NCBI GenBank assembly: GCA_900772415.1
Contig: CAAHEC010000058.1
Location: forward strand, 1-64,000
Length of the DNA: 64,000 nucleotides
Reading direction: 5' to 3'
Origin: Bacilli bacterium
GTDB lineage: Bacteria > Bacillota_I > Bacilli_A > RF39 > UBA660
The notes beneath the pieces were generated by a model. It was not told the origin of the DNA and ran no database searches. It saw only the letters and a list, made by a program, of their open reading frames with translations. Both the position numbers and the translations under genes were made by a program. Positions within the stretch are counted from its first letter, which is position 1; each line of letters begins with the position of its first letter. Positions 8,176 to 17,041 of the stretch are shown in pieces.

Positions 8176-9573
8176 ATGATAAATATAAAAACAGATTCAA
8201 GAAAAGTCAAACCTGGTGATATATTTGTAGCTTTAAGAGGTATAGTAGGGGATGGTCATGATTTTATACCTCAAGCAATAAAAAATGGAGCATCTAAGAT
8301 AATTGCAGAGGAAGGGGAATATAATGTTCCATATCAAATAGTTCCTGATACAAGAGAATATCTAAATAATTATTTAAAAGAAAATTATAATAAATATTTA
8401 AATAAAATGCATATAATTGGAATTACCGGTACTAATGGTAAAACAACTACTGCATATCTTATATATGATGCGTTAAATAAATTAGATAAAAAATGTTGTT
8501 ACATGGGTACAGTTGGATATTTTAGAGATAAAAAAATATGTGATTTGCCTAATACAACTCCTGAAGTAACTGAAGTTTATGATATGTTAATAGATGCATA
8601 TGATTTAGGCTATAAATATGCTGTTATAGAAGCTTCTAGTGAAGGTCTTTTACATAGAAGATTAGAGAATGTACCATTTGAATATTCTATATTTACAAAT
8701 TTAACACAAGATCATTTAAATATTCATGGTACTATGGAAAATTACGCAAGATGTAAACAAAAATTATTTAATCAAATAAGACCTAATGGTAAGGCAATTA
8801 TCAATTTTGATGATCCTAATAAAAACCTATTTTTATTTGACTACAATGATAACATAACTTATGGATTTACTGGCGGTAATTATCATATAACTGATTATCA
8901 AATGAGCATTATGGGAAGTAATTTTACTTTTATATCAGACGGGGTAAAACAAAATATTAAGGTTCCATTAATTGGTAAATATAATATATATAATGTTTTA
9001 GTAACTATAATTGTGTTAAATTATCTTGGTATAACTTATTATGATATTTATGATGTTTTGTTGAATATAAACATGCCAGCAGGGAGAATGGATATGGTAG
9101 AGTACCAAAATAATCGTATTATAGTAGATTATGCTCATACCCCTGATGCTGTTTTAAACGTAATAAGTACTGTAAAGGAAGTTTGTGAAGGAAAAATTTA
9201 TACTGTTTTTGGATGTACCGGAGATAGGGATAGGACTAAAAGACCTATTATGACAAAGATAGTAACTGATTTATGTGATAAAGCAATAATAACATCAGAT
9301 GATTTACATAATGAAGATCCAAATCAAATTGTAAATGATATGATAAGTGGATTAACAAATTCTAATTATATTATTGAAATGGATAGGAGAAAGGCTATTA
9401 TAGAAGGAATTAATCTTCTTAAAACTAATGATGTTTTATTGATTTTGGGAAAAGGACATGAACAAGCTATTATAGTAAAAGATAATAAAAGAATTCCGTT
9501 TAACGATAAAACTGAAGTTTTAAAATATTTACAAACTAAAAATGTAATTAAAATAGAAAAAATAGATGATTAG
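8176..9573 (+). CDS. murE: MurE-type UDP-N-acetylmuramoyl-dipeptide amino-acid ligase, paralogue 1
   Basis: The 465-residue Mur ligase has the MurE N-terminal UDP-binding domain (DSRKVKPGDIFVAL), the ATP loop GITGTNGKTTT (about 82-92), the carbamylated-Lys region and the C-terminal motif DYAHTPDAV with GCTGDRDRTKRP. It adds the third amino acid of the peptidoglycan stem. At the amino-acid selectivity site, where meso-DAP enzymes have DNPR, it reads DDLHNEDP (375-382), so its substrate is uncertain. A second shorter MurE with canonical DNPR is encoded at 41279. A TATAAT lies at 8137-8142. The next gene follows after 8 bases. Confidence 0.9.
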   Translation: MINIKTDSRKVKPGDIFVALRGIVGDGHDFIPQAIKNGASKIIAEEGEYNVPYQIVPDTREYLNNYLKENYNKYLNKMHIIGITGTNGKTTTAYLIYDALNKLDKKCCYMGTVGYFRDKKICDLPNTTPEVTEVYDMLIDAYDLGYKYAVIEASSEGLLHRRLENVPFEYSIFTNLTQDHLNIHGTMENYARCKQKLFNQIRPNGKAIINFDDPNKNLFLFDYNDNITYGFTGGNYHITDYQMSIMGSNFTFISDGVKQNIKVPLIGKYNIYNVLVTIIVLNYLGITYYDIYDVLLNINMPAGRMDMVEYQNNRIIVDYAHTPDAVLNVISTVKEVCEGKIYTVFGCTGDRDRTKRPIMTKIVTDLCDKAIITSDDLHNEDPNQIVNDMISGLTNSNYIIEMDRRKAIIEGINLLKTNDVLLILGKGHEQAIIVKDNKRIPFNDKTEVLKYLQTKNVIKIEKIDD

Positions 9574-9581
9574 GTGATTGT

Positions 9582-10019
9582 ATGGAAGTAGGAAATATTG
9601 TCTTTTTAAAAAATATATGTTTTAAAGAAGGCGTAGTAGACCATGCCTTCGATAGAGGAAGACCATGTGTTTTTATTGGTGAATTAGATGAAAAAATGTA
9701 TTTTGTTCCGCTTGCAAGTGTTAAAAATTTAAAATACCGTGACCATTTAAGAGGAATATTAAAGCCAAATAAAAATAATAATTTAACTAAAATATGTCAT
9801 ACAAATGTAAAAGAATTGATAGAAAAACCAATTGCATTTTATGAAATAAAAGGATATTTAAATGATGAAGAATTGTTTAATTTATTTAATGATATTAAGA
9901 TATATTATTCTACAATTAGAAATGAAAAAAATAGAATAATGGTAATGTTTGCAGATAATTATATGAAATCTTTTAAAAAATATGTAGATTATAATAAAAA
10001 AATAACAAAAAGAAAGTGA
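9582..10019 (+). CDS. Hypothetical protein, possibly MazF/PemK-like fold
   Basis: This 145-residue protein follows murE by 8 bases with a weak AGGTGATT site. The first half (VGNIVFLKN, DRGRPCVFIGE, MYFVPLASV) resembles the opening beta strands of PemK/MazF-like SH3 barrels, in which GDIV and RPxVVI segments are typical. No antitoxin gene is adjacent and its partner is a cell-wall gene. I therefore do not call it a toxin. The C-terminal half is basic and helical. It ends in UGA within a terminator hairpin. Confidence 0.45.
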   Translation: MEVGNIVFLKNICFKEGVVDHAFDRGRPCVFIGELDEKMYFVPLASVKNLKYRDHLRGILKPNKNNNLTKICHTNVKELIEKPIAFYEIKGYLNDEELFNLFNDIKIYYSTIRNEKNRIMVMFADNYMKSFKKYVDYNKKITKRK

Positions 10020-10037
10020 TTTGACTTTCTTTTTTTA
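10008..10037 (+). terminator. Rho-independent terminator
   Basis: AAAGAAAGT pairs with ACTTTCTTT and a run of T follows. The hairpin includes the UGA stop of the preceding gene. Confidence 0.7.
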
Positions 10038-10081
10038 AAATGTTAATATAACTATCAAATAAAAAAAGGGGTTTATGTAAT

Positions 10082-10936
10082 ATGGCTATAGAAAAAAGTT
10101 GTAAACTTGATGATAAAAGTAAAATTAATGAAATCTTTAAAAAATATATGTATTTGGTAGAAATGTCATTAAATAAGTTTGATTATGATAAACAAGATTA
10201 TGAAGATTTATTACAAGATGGATACGAACGCTTGATAATATTAATTAAAAAATATATATTAGGGACATATAAGCATTCATTAAATATCTATTTAAATTAT
10301 TCACTTAAACATTATTATAAAACACGTATAAAAAAAATGCATAAGGAAGAAGAAAATTTTCACTTAAACTATGTTGATAGTAATAAAGATGATTTTATAA
10401 CTAAATTAGAAGAAAAAGAGTATATAGGTAAGTTAGAAGAGTTTCTTTTTGAAACAAACTATCTTACATTTTTGCAAAAAAATATTATTATGGCAAGAAT
10501 AGGATATATAAATAATATTATGATAGATGATCACGAGCTTGCTTCTGCATTTTCATGCTCAAGTAGTAACATAAATCATCAATTTAATTGCTGGATGCAA
10601 GTAAATTTACCAAGACGTTTTGAACATAGAGTTTCTTTCAAAAATAATTATAGTCATTTTACTGATTTATTTTCTTTTTTTGAAACTACAGAAGAAATAG
10701 TTAGGTATTTTATTAATGATCTTACTTTAGAAGAAATTATGTTATTAAAAAAAGTATGGGGCAATAATTATGACAATATAAAGGGTATAAAATATGCAAA
10801 TATAGGCAAGGAAGAAGTTATAGAATATTATACTGTGATACATAAGTTATATGATAAAATAACAAGTTGTGAAGTATTTGATATAATGCGTAAAACCGGA
10901 ATTGATAGTTTTGAAATACTTAGAAAAACTAGATAA
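10082..10936 (+). CDS. Sigma-70-like protein (divergent region 2)
   Basis: The 284-residue protein has an N-terminal segment (about 20-85) resembling sigma region 2: a helix, then DYEDLLQDGYERLIILIKK, comparable to the D(L/I)xQEGxxGLxxA helix of sigma factors. A middle part (about 125-175, LTFLQKNIIMAR then SCSSSNINHQF) looks like a region 4 helix-turn-helix. Both are weakly conserved. A short motif cannot separate a bona fide sigma factor from a phage- or sporulation-derived relative. It stands alone between terminators. Its regulon is unknown. Confidence 0.5.
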   Translation: MAIEKSCKLDDKSKINEIFKKYMYLVEMSLNKFDYDKQDYEDLLQDGYERLIILIKKYILGTYKHSLNIYLNYSLKHYYKTRIKKMHKEEENFHLNYVDSNKDDFITKLEEKEYIGKLEEFLFETNYLTFLQKNIIMARIGYINNIMIDDHELASAFSCSSSNINHQFNCWMQVNLPRRFEHRVSFKNNYSHFTDLFSFFETTEEIVRYFINDLTLEEIMLLKKVWGNNYDNIKGIKYANIGKEEVIEYYTVIHKLYDKITSCEVFDIMRKTGIDSFEILRKTR

Positions 10937-10952
10937 AAACATCATTTTAAAT

Positions 10953-10988
10953 AAAGCATATCATAAAGACAAATGATATGCTTTTTTT
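10953..10988 (+). terminator. Rho-independent terminator
   Basis: AAAGCATATCAT (10953-10964) pairs with ATGATATGCTTT (10973-10984), followed by T residues. Confidence 0.9.
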
Positions 10989-10989
10989 G

Positions 10990-10998
10990 TGATATAAT
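10990..10998 (+). promoter_or_regulatory. Extended -10 promoter of uvrC
   Basis: TGATATAAT overlaps the end of the preceding terminator. The uvrC start codon is 19 bases downstream. Confidence 0.5.
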
Positions 10999-11016
10999 AC
11001 CACTAGGTGGTTTATT

Positions 11017-12786
11017 ATGGATAAAATTAAAGAGAAATTAAGCTTACTTACAACAGAACCTGGATGCTATTTAATGAAAGATTCAAATAATAAAATAATA
11101 TATGTTGGTAAGGCGAAGAATCTAAAGAGAAGGGTATCATCATACTTTAATAGAGAGCACACTGGTAAAACTAAGGCTTTGGTAGAAAACATTCGTGATT
11201 TTGAGTACATTGTAACTCAAACAGAGGTAGAGTCTCTCTTATTAGAAATTAACTTAATTAAAAAGTATTCTCCAAAATACAACATAATGCTTAAAGATAG
11301 CAAATCTTATCCATATATAGAAATAACAAATGAAACATATCCAAGGCTTATAATATCAAGACCAAGAAAAATAAAGGGACACAAAGGAAAGTTATTTGGA
11401 CCATATCCCAATGCTAATGCCGCAAGAAAAACAGTAGAACTATTAAACAGAATATATCCTTTTAGAAAGTGTCATACCATGGATAAAAAAGTATGTTTAT
11501 ACTACCATATCGGTCAGTGTCTTGGTTATTGTGAGAAAAAGATAGATAAAAACATAATAAAAAACATGACTGATGAAGTTTCAAGTTTTTTAAAGGGTAA
11601 TTATGATGAGGTTAGAAAAAAAATTAAGAATCTAATGAATGAAGCCTCAAGCAAGCTTAATTTTGAAATGGCACTTGAGTATAAACAAATGCTTGAATAC
11701 ATTGATAAGGTGCTTGAAAAACAAAAGATTAGTTTAAATGATAACATAAATAGAGACGTTATAAATTATTATGTCAAAAATGATTATATATCTTTTCAAG
11801 TGCTTCACTTAAGAGATGGTAGAATAAATATGAGAGATAAAGAGATATTTCCATTAATAGATGATGAAAAAGATACTTTATCTTACTTTGTAACTAGTTT
11901 TTATGATAAAAATGATGTTCCAAAAGAGGTTTTAACGAGTTCTTCCTTTGACGTTAAACTATTAAGTGATGCAATTAACACTAAGGTTTTAACACCGGTT
12001 CGTGGCATCAAAAAAAAGCTTGTAGATATGGCTTATGATAATGCTAAAATAGCATTAGAAGAAGAATTTGAATTAATAGTAAGGGATGATAAAAGAACGT
12101 TTGGAGCAAATGAAGAATTAGGTAAAATGCTTAATATTCCTAATTTAAAAAGAATCGAAACATTTGATAATGCTCATCTTTTTGGAACATTTACAGTCTC
12201 TGGCATGGTAGTGTTTACAAACGGAAAACCGGATAAAAAAGAATACCGTAAATATAAGATAAATTCTGCCTCTAAAGATGATTATCATACTATGCAGGAA
12301 GTAATATATAGAAGATATTATAGAGTACTTCATGATAAATTAGAAAGACCCGATTTAATAATAGTAGATGGTGGCATATCTCAAATACATGCTGCAAAGG
12401 AAATATTAAATAGTCTGTATTTAGATATTCCAGTTGTTGGACTTAAGAAGAATGATAAACATACAACAACGTCTTTAATAAGTGAAGATAAAGAATATGA
12501 TATTGATAAAACATCGGATTTGTTTCATCTTTTAACACGCATGCAAGATGAGGTTCACCGCTTTACCATAAGCTATCATAAGGATATAAGAAGCAAAGGA
12601 CAACTATATAGTATATTGGATAATGTACCAGGAATTGGCGACAAAAGGAAAAAGAAGTTATTAAAAAAATATAAAACCATTACTAGGTTAAAAGAATTGA
12701 AATTAGATGAGTTAAAAAACGATTTGCCAAATAATGTAGCAAAAGAATTATTTTTATTTTTAAAAGAATATGAAAAAGATGTTTAG
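11017..12786 (+). CDS. uvrC: Excinuclease ABC subunit C
   Basis: The 589-residue protein has a GIY-YIG nuclease domain at the N-terminus (GCYLMKD, IIYVGKAKNLKRR) and a four-Cys region around CLYYHIGQCLGYC. A UVR motif (FEMALEYKQMLEYID, about 205-225), the UvrC RNase H-like endonuclease domain with VDGGISQI, and C-terminal helix-hairpin-helix units (DNVPGIGDKRKKKLL) complete it. With UvrAB it makes both incisions in nucleotide excision repair. uvrA and uvrB are not in the window. Length is typical. Confidence 0.97.
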   Translation: MDKIKEKLSLLTTEPGCYLMKDSNNKIIYVGKAKNLKRRVSSYFNREHTGKTKALVENIRDFEYIVTQTEVESLLLEINLIKKYSPKYNIMLKDSKSYPYIEITNETYPRLIISRPRKIKGHKGKLFGPYPNANAARKTVELLNRIYPFRKCHTMDKKVCLYYHIGQCLGYCEKKIDKNIIKNMTDEVSSFLKGNYDEVRKKIKNLMNEASSKLNFEMALEYKQMLEYIDKVLEKQKISLNDNINRDVINYYVKNDYISFQVLHLRDGRINMRDKEIFPLIDDEKDTLSYFVTSFYDKNDVPKEVLTSSSFDVKLLSDAINTKVLTPVRGIKKKLVDMAYDNAKIALEEEFELIVRDDKRTFGANEELGKMLNIPNLKRIETFDNAHLFGTFTVSGMVVFTNGKPDKKEYRKYKINSASKDDYHTMQEVIYRRYYRVLHDKLERPDLIIVDGGISQIHAAKEILNSLYLDIPVVGLKKNDKHTTTSLISEDKEYDIDKTSDLFHLLTRMQDEVHRFTISYHKDIRSKGQLYSILDNVPGIGDKRKKKLLKKYKTITRLKELKLDELKNDLPNNVAKELFLFLKEYEKDV

Positions 12787-12801
12787 TCTTTTTCTTTTTT
12801 T
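12773..12801 (+). terminator. Rho-independent terminator after uvrC
   Basis: AAAAAGA (12773-12779) pairs with TCTTTTT (12787-12793), followed by C and a T run. Confidence 0.65.
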
Positions 12802-12849
12802 AAGTGTTTTTGACTTATTTAGACAATAATTAAAGTGAAAGGGGGTCAC

Positions 12850-14043
12850 ATGAAAAAAATAATCTTGTTTATTTTATTTATCGTTATTTTATCTGGTTGT
12901 AATAAGGACAAAGAAATTACAAAAAAAGAAATTAGTAATAAAAAAGAAGAAACTATATCACCGAAAAAATATTATTCATATGCTGTTCCAATATATGATC
13001 ATGATGATTATAAAATAGAAAATAAAAAATCTTATAAAAATATTAGTAATTTAAATTATAAAAATACTTATGATTCTTCAAATGATTCAAATGAAAAAGA
13101 GTTTGTAAATAACATTATAATTGGTAACGATGACACAGATAAAGAAAATTCTCTTATTAAAGAAAATTTAGAGAATGAAGAAGATGAAAGAGGAAAATTG
13201 ACCGAAAAAGAAGATAATTTAAATGATGCTAAAGAAAAAATAAGTGAAGAAAAAGAAGATAATTTAAATGATACTAAAGAAAAAATAAATGAAGAAAAAG
13301 AAGAAAAAAATAAGGAAGATAATAAAAAAATACTATCACCAACCTTAGATGATACTAAAGAAAAATTAAAAGAAGACAAAAAAGAGGATAATAAAGATAA
13401 GATTCAGATGGGATATTATTCTCCTAGTGGTAAATATTTAGGAACTACTAACGTAAAAGTCATAGATGTAAGTTATTATCAAGGAAACATAAATTGGGAT
13501 TTGTTTGCTAAAGAAAGCGATTGTTATGGTGTTATTTTAAGATTAGGATATTATACTACTTTAGATAAAAAGTTTGAATCTTACTTAAGGGAAATTAAAA
13601 GGTTAAATATTCCATATGGTATATATTTATTTAGTTATTCTAAGACAGAAAAAGGTGCTTTAAAAGAAGCTAATTTTGTTAGTTCTATGGTGGATAAATA
13701 TAATTTATCTCCTAGCTTAGGCATATTTTATGATATTGAATCTTGGAACAGTAAAAATAGTAATTCTAATGATATTAGTAAGAGAATGTATGATAATATT
13801 GTTCAAATTTTTATAAATAAAGTTAGTAGTCATATTAACTATAAGTATAAAGTAAAGGTATATTCTGGTAGATGGTATGCTATGAATAGATTAGGATCTA
13901 TCGCTAAATCTTATGTTGATTGGGTTGCTGAGTATAATAAAACTTGTAAGTACGATTCTATTTATTCAATGTGGCAATATACATCACGAGCAAGAGTACC
14001 CGGAATAAATACCAATGTCGATGTTAGTTATATTATAAATTAA
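12850..14043 (+). CDS. GH25 (Chalaropsis-type) lysozyme lipoprotein
   Basis: The 397-residue protein starts with a lipoprotein signal ending in the lipobox LSGC. A long charged Glu/Lys/Asp/Asn linker (about 60-185) includes a tandem 15-residue repeat. A GH25 muramidase domain (about 198-397) has DVSYYQGNINW with Asp206, and FYDIESW with Asp295 and Glu297 as expected catalytic acids. It would cleave MurNAc-GlcNAc bonds outside the cell. The ATG at 12850 behind AAAGGGGG is preferred to an upstream GTG at 12835 that covers that site. LspA in this window would process it. Confidence 0.9.
   Translation: MKKIILFILFIVILSGCNKDKEITKKEISNKKEETISPKKYYSYAVPIYDHDDYKIENKKSYKNISNLNYKNTYDSSNDSNEKEFVNNIIIGNDDTDKENSLIKENLENEEDERGKLTEKEDNLNDAKEKISEEKEDNLNDTKEKINEEKEEKNKEDNKKILSPTLDDTKEKLKEDKKEDNKDKIQMGYYSPSGKYLGTTNVKVIDVSYYQGNINWDLFAKESDCYGVILRLGYYTTLDKKFESYLREIKRLNIPYGIYLFSYSKTEKGALKEANFVSSMVDKYNLSPSLGIFYDIESWNSKNSNSNDISKRMYDNIVQIFINKVSSHINYKYKVKVYSGRWYAMNRLGSIAKSYVDWVAEYNKTCKYDSIYSMWQYTSRARVPGINTNVDVSYIIN
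13210..13299 (+). repeat. Two 45-base tandem repeats inside the lysozyme linker
   Basis: Units at 13210-13254 and 13255-13299 differ at two positions only. They encode EDNLNDAKEKISEEK and EDNLNDTKEKINEEK, a helical charged linker that can vary in length by slippage. Confidence 0.9.
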
Positions 14044-14071
14044 AAAGAATACTATTTAAGCATTCTTTTTA
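14042..14071. terminator. Bidirectional terminator
   Basis: AAAAAGAAT (14042-14050) pairs with ATTCTTTTT (14062-14070) between the convergent lysozyme and small coat-like genes. Confidence 0.75.
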
Positions 14072-14320
14072 AAACCATCTTCTAGGTGGGTAAGGGTAAT
14101 AGATATTTGGAGGATAATAATATACTGGTCTATTATATCCATAACCGTTATTCCAAAATGCTGGAGCAATAGCAGCACCTGTTACACCACCTAATAAAAA
14201 TGGAAATACAAATCCTCCTGCTAAACGCTCATCGCTTTTGTTATTGCCATTGTTAGGATATTGATACCAATTACTAGATGATGGATAGCTGTTTTGAGAA
14301 GTTTGATAACTTTGATTCAT
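14069..14320 (-). CDS. Small Tyr/Pro/Asn/Gly-rich protein
   Basis: The 83-residue protein has a hydrophilic Ser/Gln/Asn/Tyr-rich first third. A short hydrophobic Gly-rich stretch (GGFVFPFLLGGVTGAAIAP) and a Tyr/Pro-rich tail follow (NRPVYYYPPNIYYPYPP). This composition resembles small spore coat or surface proteins of Firmicutes, but no family is certain. The start is ATG 14320, with AGAGGTAGGTG upstream at a good distance; GTG 14329 would be too close. It is divergent from mutL. Confidence 0.6.
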   Translation of the reverse strand: MNQSYQTSQNSYPSSSNWYQYPNNGNNKSDERLAGGFVFPFLLGGVTGAAIAPAFWNNGYGYNRPVYYYPPNIYYPYPPRRWF

Positions 14321-14364
14321 ATGTTTCACCTACCTCTAAGGTAGTATATGAAATAGTAAATTAA

Positions 14365-14395
14365 TTGACATAAATTGCTTTTAAAATGTTATAAT
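14365..14395 (+). promoter_or_regulatory. mutL promoter
   Basis: TTGACA (14365-14370) and TATAAT (14390-14395) are 19 bases apart, with a TG extension before the -10. Confidence 0.65.
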
Positions 14396-14420
14396 TGTTT
14401 ATGTGAAAGAGGTATTGAAA

Positions 14421-16214
14421 ATGGGTAAAATAAAAATAATGGATGATGATTTAGCTAATAAGATAGCAGCGGGAGAAGTTGTTGAAAAGTGTGTCTCAGT
14501 AGTTAAGGAATTAGTTGAAAATAGTATTGATGCAGGTTCTAATGAAATAAAAATAGAGGTAAAGGAAGCCGGCACTAAATCAATTAAAGTAACTGATAAT
14601 GGTTCTGGCATGGAACATTCTGATGCTTTACTTGCTTTTCAAAGACATGCAACTAGTAAATTGCTAGATGAAATGTCATTATTTAGAATATCTTCTCTAG
14701 GATTTAGAGGTGAAGCTCTGCCTTCTATTGCATCAGTTTCTAAAGTGAGTTTAAAAACATCAACAGGTGGTATTGGAACTGAAATAGAAATAGATGGCGG
14801 AAAATTAATAAAAGATGTGCCAGCTGATGCAAGGCGTGGTACAAAAGTAGAGGTTAAAAATCTTTTTTATAATACTCCTGCTAGATTAAAATATTTAAAT
14901 AGTATTTATAGTGAACTTGCTAATGTTTGTGAATATGTTAATAAAATTGCACTTTCATATCCTGAGAAAAAGATAACTTTAATAAGCGATGATAAAGTAA
15001 TTTTAAACACAGACGGTTCTGGGAATTTGCTTAAAGTAATTAAAGAAATATACGGAAGTGATGTTGCTAGAAAGATGAAAAAAATATCAGTCTTTAATGA
15101 TGATTATGATGTTGATGGATTTATTTCTTTGCCTGAAGTTACAAGATCATCTAGAAATCATATGGTAACACTTGTTAATAAAAGAGTAATAAGAAATACA
15201 GATCTTAATAGGGCAATAAATGATGCGTATCATACTTATAAACCAGAAACTAGGTATCCAATTGTAGTTTTGAATATAAATACCGATCCATCTTTAATTG
15301 ATGTTAATGTTCATCCATCTAAACTTGATATTAAATTTAGTAATTTCGATGATTTAAAAGAATTAATAAAAAAAGGCATAAAAGATGTACTTGATAAGGC
15401 TCTTTTGATTCCTAAAATAGAAACAACAAAACCAGTTTCAGATAATTTTAAAGAGTCTAAAATAGAGCTTCAGCAACTTAATTTAGAAAGAGAAAAAATA
15501 ATAGAAGATGACACAATTGATTATTCCTTATTTGATGATGACGTAATGAATGTTAATGAAGATATTACCAATTATAACGAAAATAGAGAAGATGATATAA
15601 AAAATTACAACGATGAAAAAAAGAAAATTATAATGCCAGAGATGTATCCTGTAGGGCTTGCTAAAGGAACTTATATAATTTGTCAAAATGAATTAGGTAT
15701 TTACATGATAGATCAACATGCAGCAAAGGAAAGAATAAACTATGAGGGTTATAAAAAAGCATTTGGAAATCCATTGGAGGGAAGTATTAAAATGCTCGTT
15801 CCTTTAACTCTTGAATTTCCGTCAAATGAATTTATTATAATAAAGCAAAACTTGGAAGTTTTAAGGAATATGCACTTTGATATAGAAGAGTCTGGAATTA
15901 ATTCTTTTGTTATAAAAGAACATCCAACATGGATAAAGGAAGGATATGAAAATGAAAGTATAAAAAAATTAATAGAAGTATTAATAAGTGAAGAGAAAAA
16001 TTTTTCAATAGAAAAATTTAGAGAAAAAGCTGCTATTATGCTTAGTTGTAAAATGGCTATAAAAGCTAATATGAATATTTCAATTAAAGAGATGGAATCT
16101 CTTATAAATGATTTAAGAAAGTGTGAAAATCCTTACACTTGTCCTCATGGTAGACCTACTACAATATTTTATAGTAATTATGAACTTGAAAAGATGTTTA
16201 AAAGAGCTATGTAA
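14421..16214 (+). CDS. mutL: DNA mismatch repair protein MutL (endonuclease type)
   Basis: The 597-residue protein has the GHKL ATPase domain: IAAGEVVEKCVSVVKELVEN, DNGSGM, LGFRGEALPSI. The C-terminal nicking domain has DQHAAKERINYE (431-442), fitting the DQHA(x)2E(x)4E metal site of MutL proteins from bacteria without MutH, and CPHGRPT near the end. It coordinates mismatch repair after MutS. mutS is not next to it here. The start is ATG 14421 after GAAAGAGGT rather than the GTG at 14403. Confidence 0.97.
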   Translation: MGKIKIMDDDLANKIAAGEVVEKCVSVVKELVENSIDAGSNEIKIEVKEAGTKSIKVTDNGSGMEHSDALLAFQRHATSKLLDEMSLFRISSLGFRGEALPSIASVSKVSLKTSTGGIGTEIEIDGGKLIKDVPADARRGTKVEVKNLFYNTPARLKYLNSIYSELANVCEYVNKIALSYPEKKITLISDDKVILNTDGSGNLLKVIKEIYGSDVARKMKKISVFNDDYDVDGFISLPEVTRSSRNHMVTLVNKRVIRNTDLNRAINDAYHTYKPETRYPIVVLNINTDPSLIDVNVHPSKLDIKFSNFDDLKELIKKGIKDVLDKALLIPKIETTKPVSDNFKESKIELQQLNLEREKIIEDDTIDYSLFDDDVMNVNEDITNYNENREDDIKNYNDEKKKIIMPEMYPVGLAKGTYIICQNELGIYMIDQHAAKERINYEGYKKAFGNPLEGSIKMLVPLTLEFPSNEFIIIKQNLEVLRNMHFDIEESGINSFVIKEHPTWIKEGYENESIKKLIEVLISEEKNFSIEKFREKAAIMLSCKMAIKANMNISIKEMESLINDLRKCENPYTCPHGRPTTIFYSNYELEKMFKRAM

Positions 16215-16234
16215 ATTTGACATAGCTCTTATTT
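16202..16234 (+). terminator. Rho-independent terminator after mutL
   Basis: AAGAGCTATGT pairs with ACATAGCTCTT (16220-16230), then ATTTA. It covers the mutL stop codon. Confidence 0.7.
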
Positions 16235-16270
16235 AATGTATAATATACAAAAGTTAAAAGGGTGGAATTT

Positions 16271-16993
16271 ATGGAAAATAAAAATATTATATCTATAAGC
16301 AGAGAATCATTTCTTGAAACAAAGAAAAATTTTGAGGGTAAAAAAAGAGCTTTTGGTAGTTTTTCTTGTGTTTATTTTGATAATAAGAAAGCTTATAAAT
16401 TGTATAACAAAAAACCATTTTTATTAGATAATAATGATAACATAATATTTAATCATAATGATGTTTTAGAAAATATTTTATACTTTAACCAAAATAAATT
16501 TAATATGGTATCAGATATAAAAAAAGTATATTTAGTAGATGAAAATATTGTTATGTATGAAATGGAAGATTTAAGTTATATGTATAATATGATAAAAATA
16601 AATGAAAATAACTTTGATATTACGTTAGAAGAACTTAAACTTACATGGAAAAATGCATTAAAATTAGCATTTGAATTATCAAATGAAAATAGAGTTATGT
16701 ATGATTTAAAAGAAAGTAATGCTTTTATATTAAATGGTAATTTTAAAGTTTGTGATGTAGATTTTTATATGAAAGAGAATATAGATAATATTTTAAATAT
16801 TAATTATAAATTAGTTAATACAACGTTTATAGATTTTATTGAAAGATATTTATTTTCATATTGCTATGAGTGTAGATATGATAAACATTTAATAGAAACT
16901 GAATCTTATGTAGATGATGCTATAGAAGATTTACTTATTAATAGTAACCCTTATTCTAAAACATTAAGACAAGTAGCTAAAAACTTAAGATAA
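16271..16993 (+). CDS. Protein kinase-like hypothetical protein
   Basis: The 240-residue protein shows a remote kinase-like layout. It has a possible glycine-rich loop and first strands (FGSFSCVYFDNKKAYKLY), a catalytic-loop-like MYDLKESNAFI (Asp145, Asn150), and a CDVDFY segment (Asp162, Asp164) in place of DFG. This fits bacterial aminoglycoside or protein kinase-like folds with a missing HRD His, but I cannot assign a family. The start is ATG 16271 after AAGGGTGG; an upstream GTG at 16262 overlaps that site. It sits between mutL and miaA. Confidence 0.5.
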   Translation: MENKNIISISRESFLETKKNFEGKKRAFGSFSCVYFDNKKAYKLYNKKPFLLDNNDNIIFNHNDVLENILYFNQNKFNMVSDIKKVYLVDENIVMYEMEDLSYMYNMIKINENNFDITLEELKLTWKNALKLAFELSNENRVMYDLKESNAFILNGNFKVCDVDFYMKENIDNILNINYKLVNTTFIDFIERYLFSYCYECRYDKHLIETESYVDDAIEDLLINSNPYSKTLRQVAKNLR

Positions 16994-17041
16994 AATAATA
17001 ATTTATATGATATAATTAATATAATTTAGGGAAGTGATATT

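Noticed and set aside
13210..13299. CRISPR-like repeats
   Set aside because: Only two adjacent units with no spacers, in frame in a protein linker. No CRISPR array or cas gene was seen in the window.
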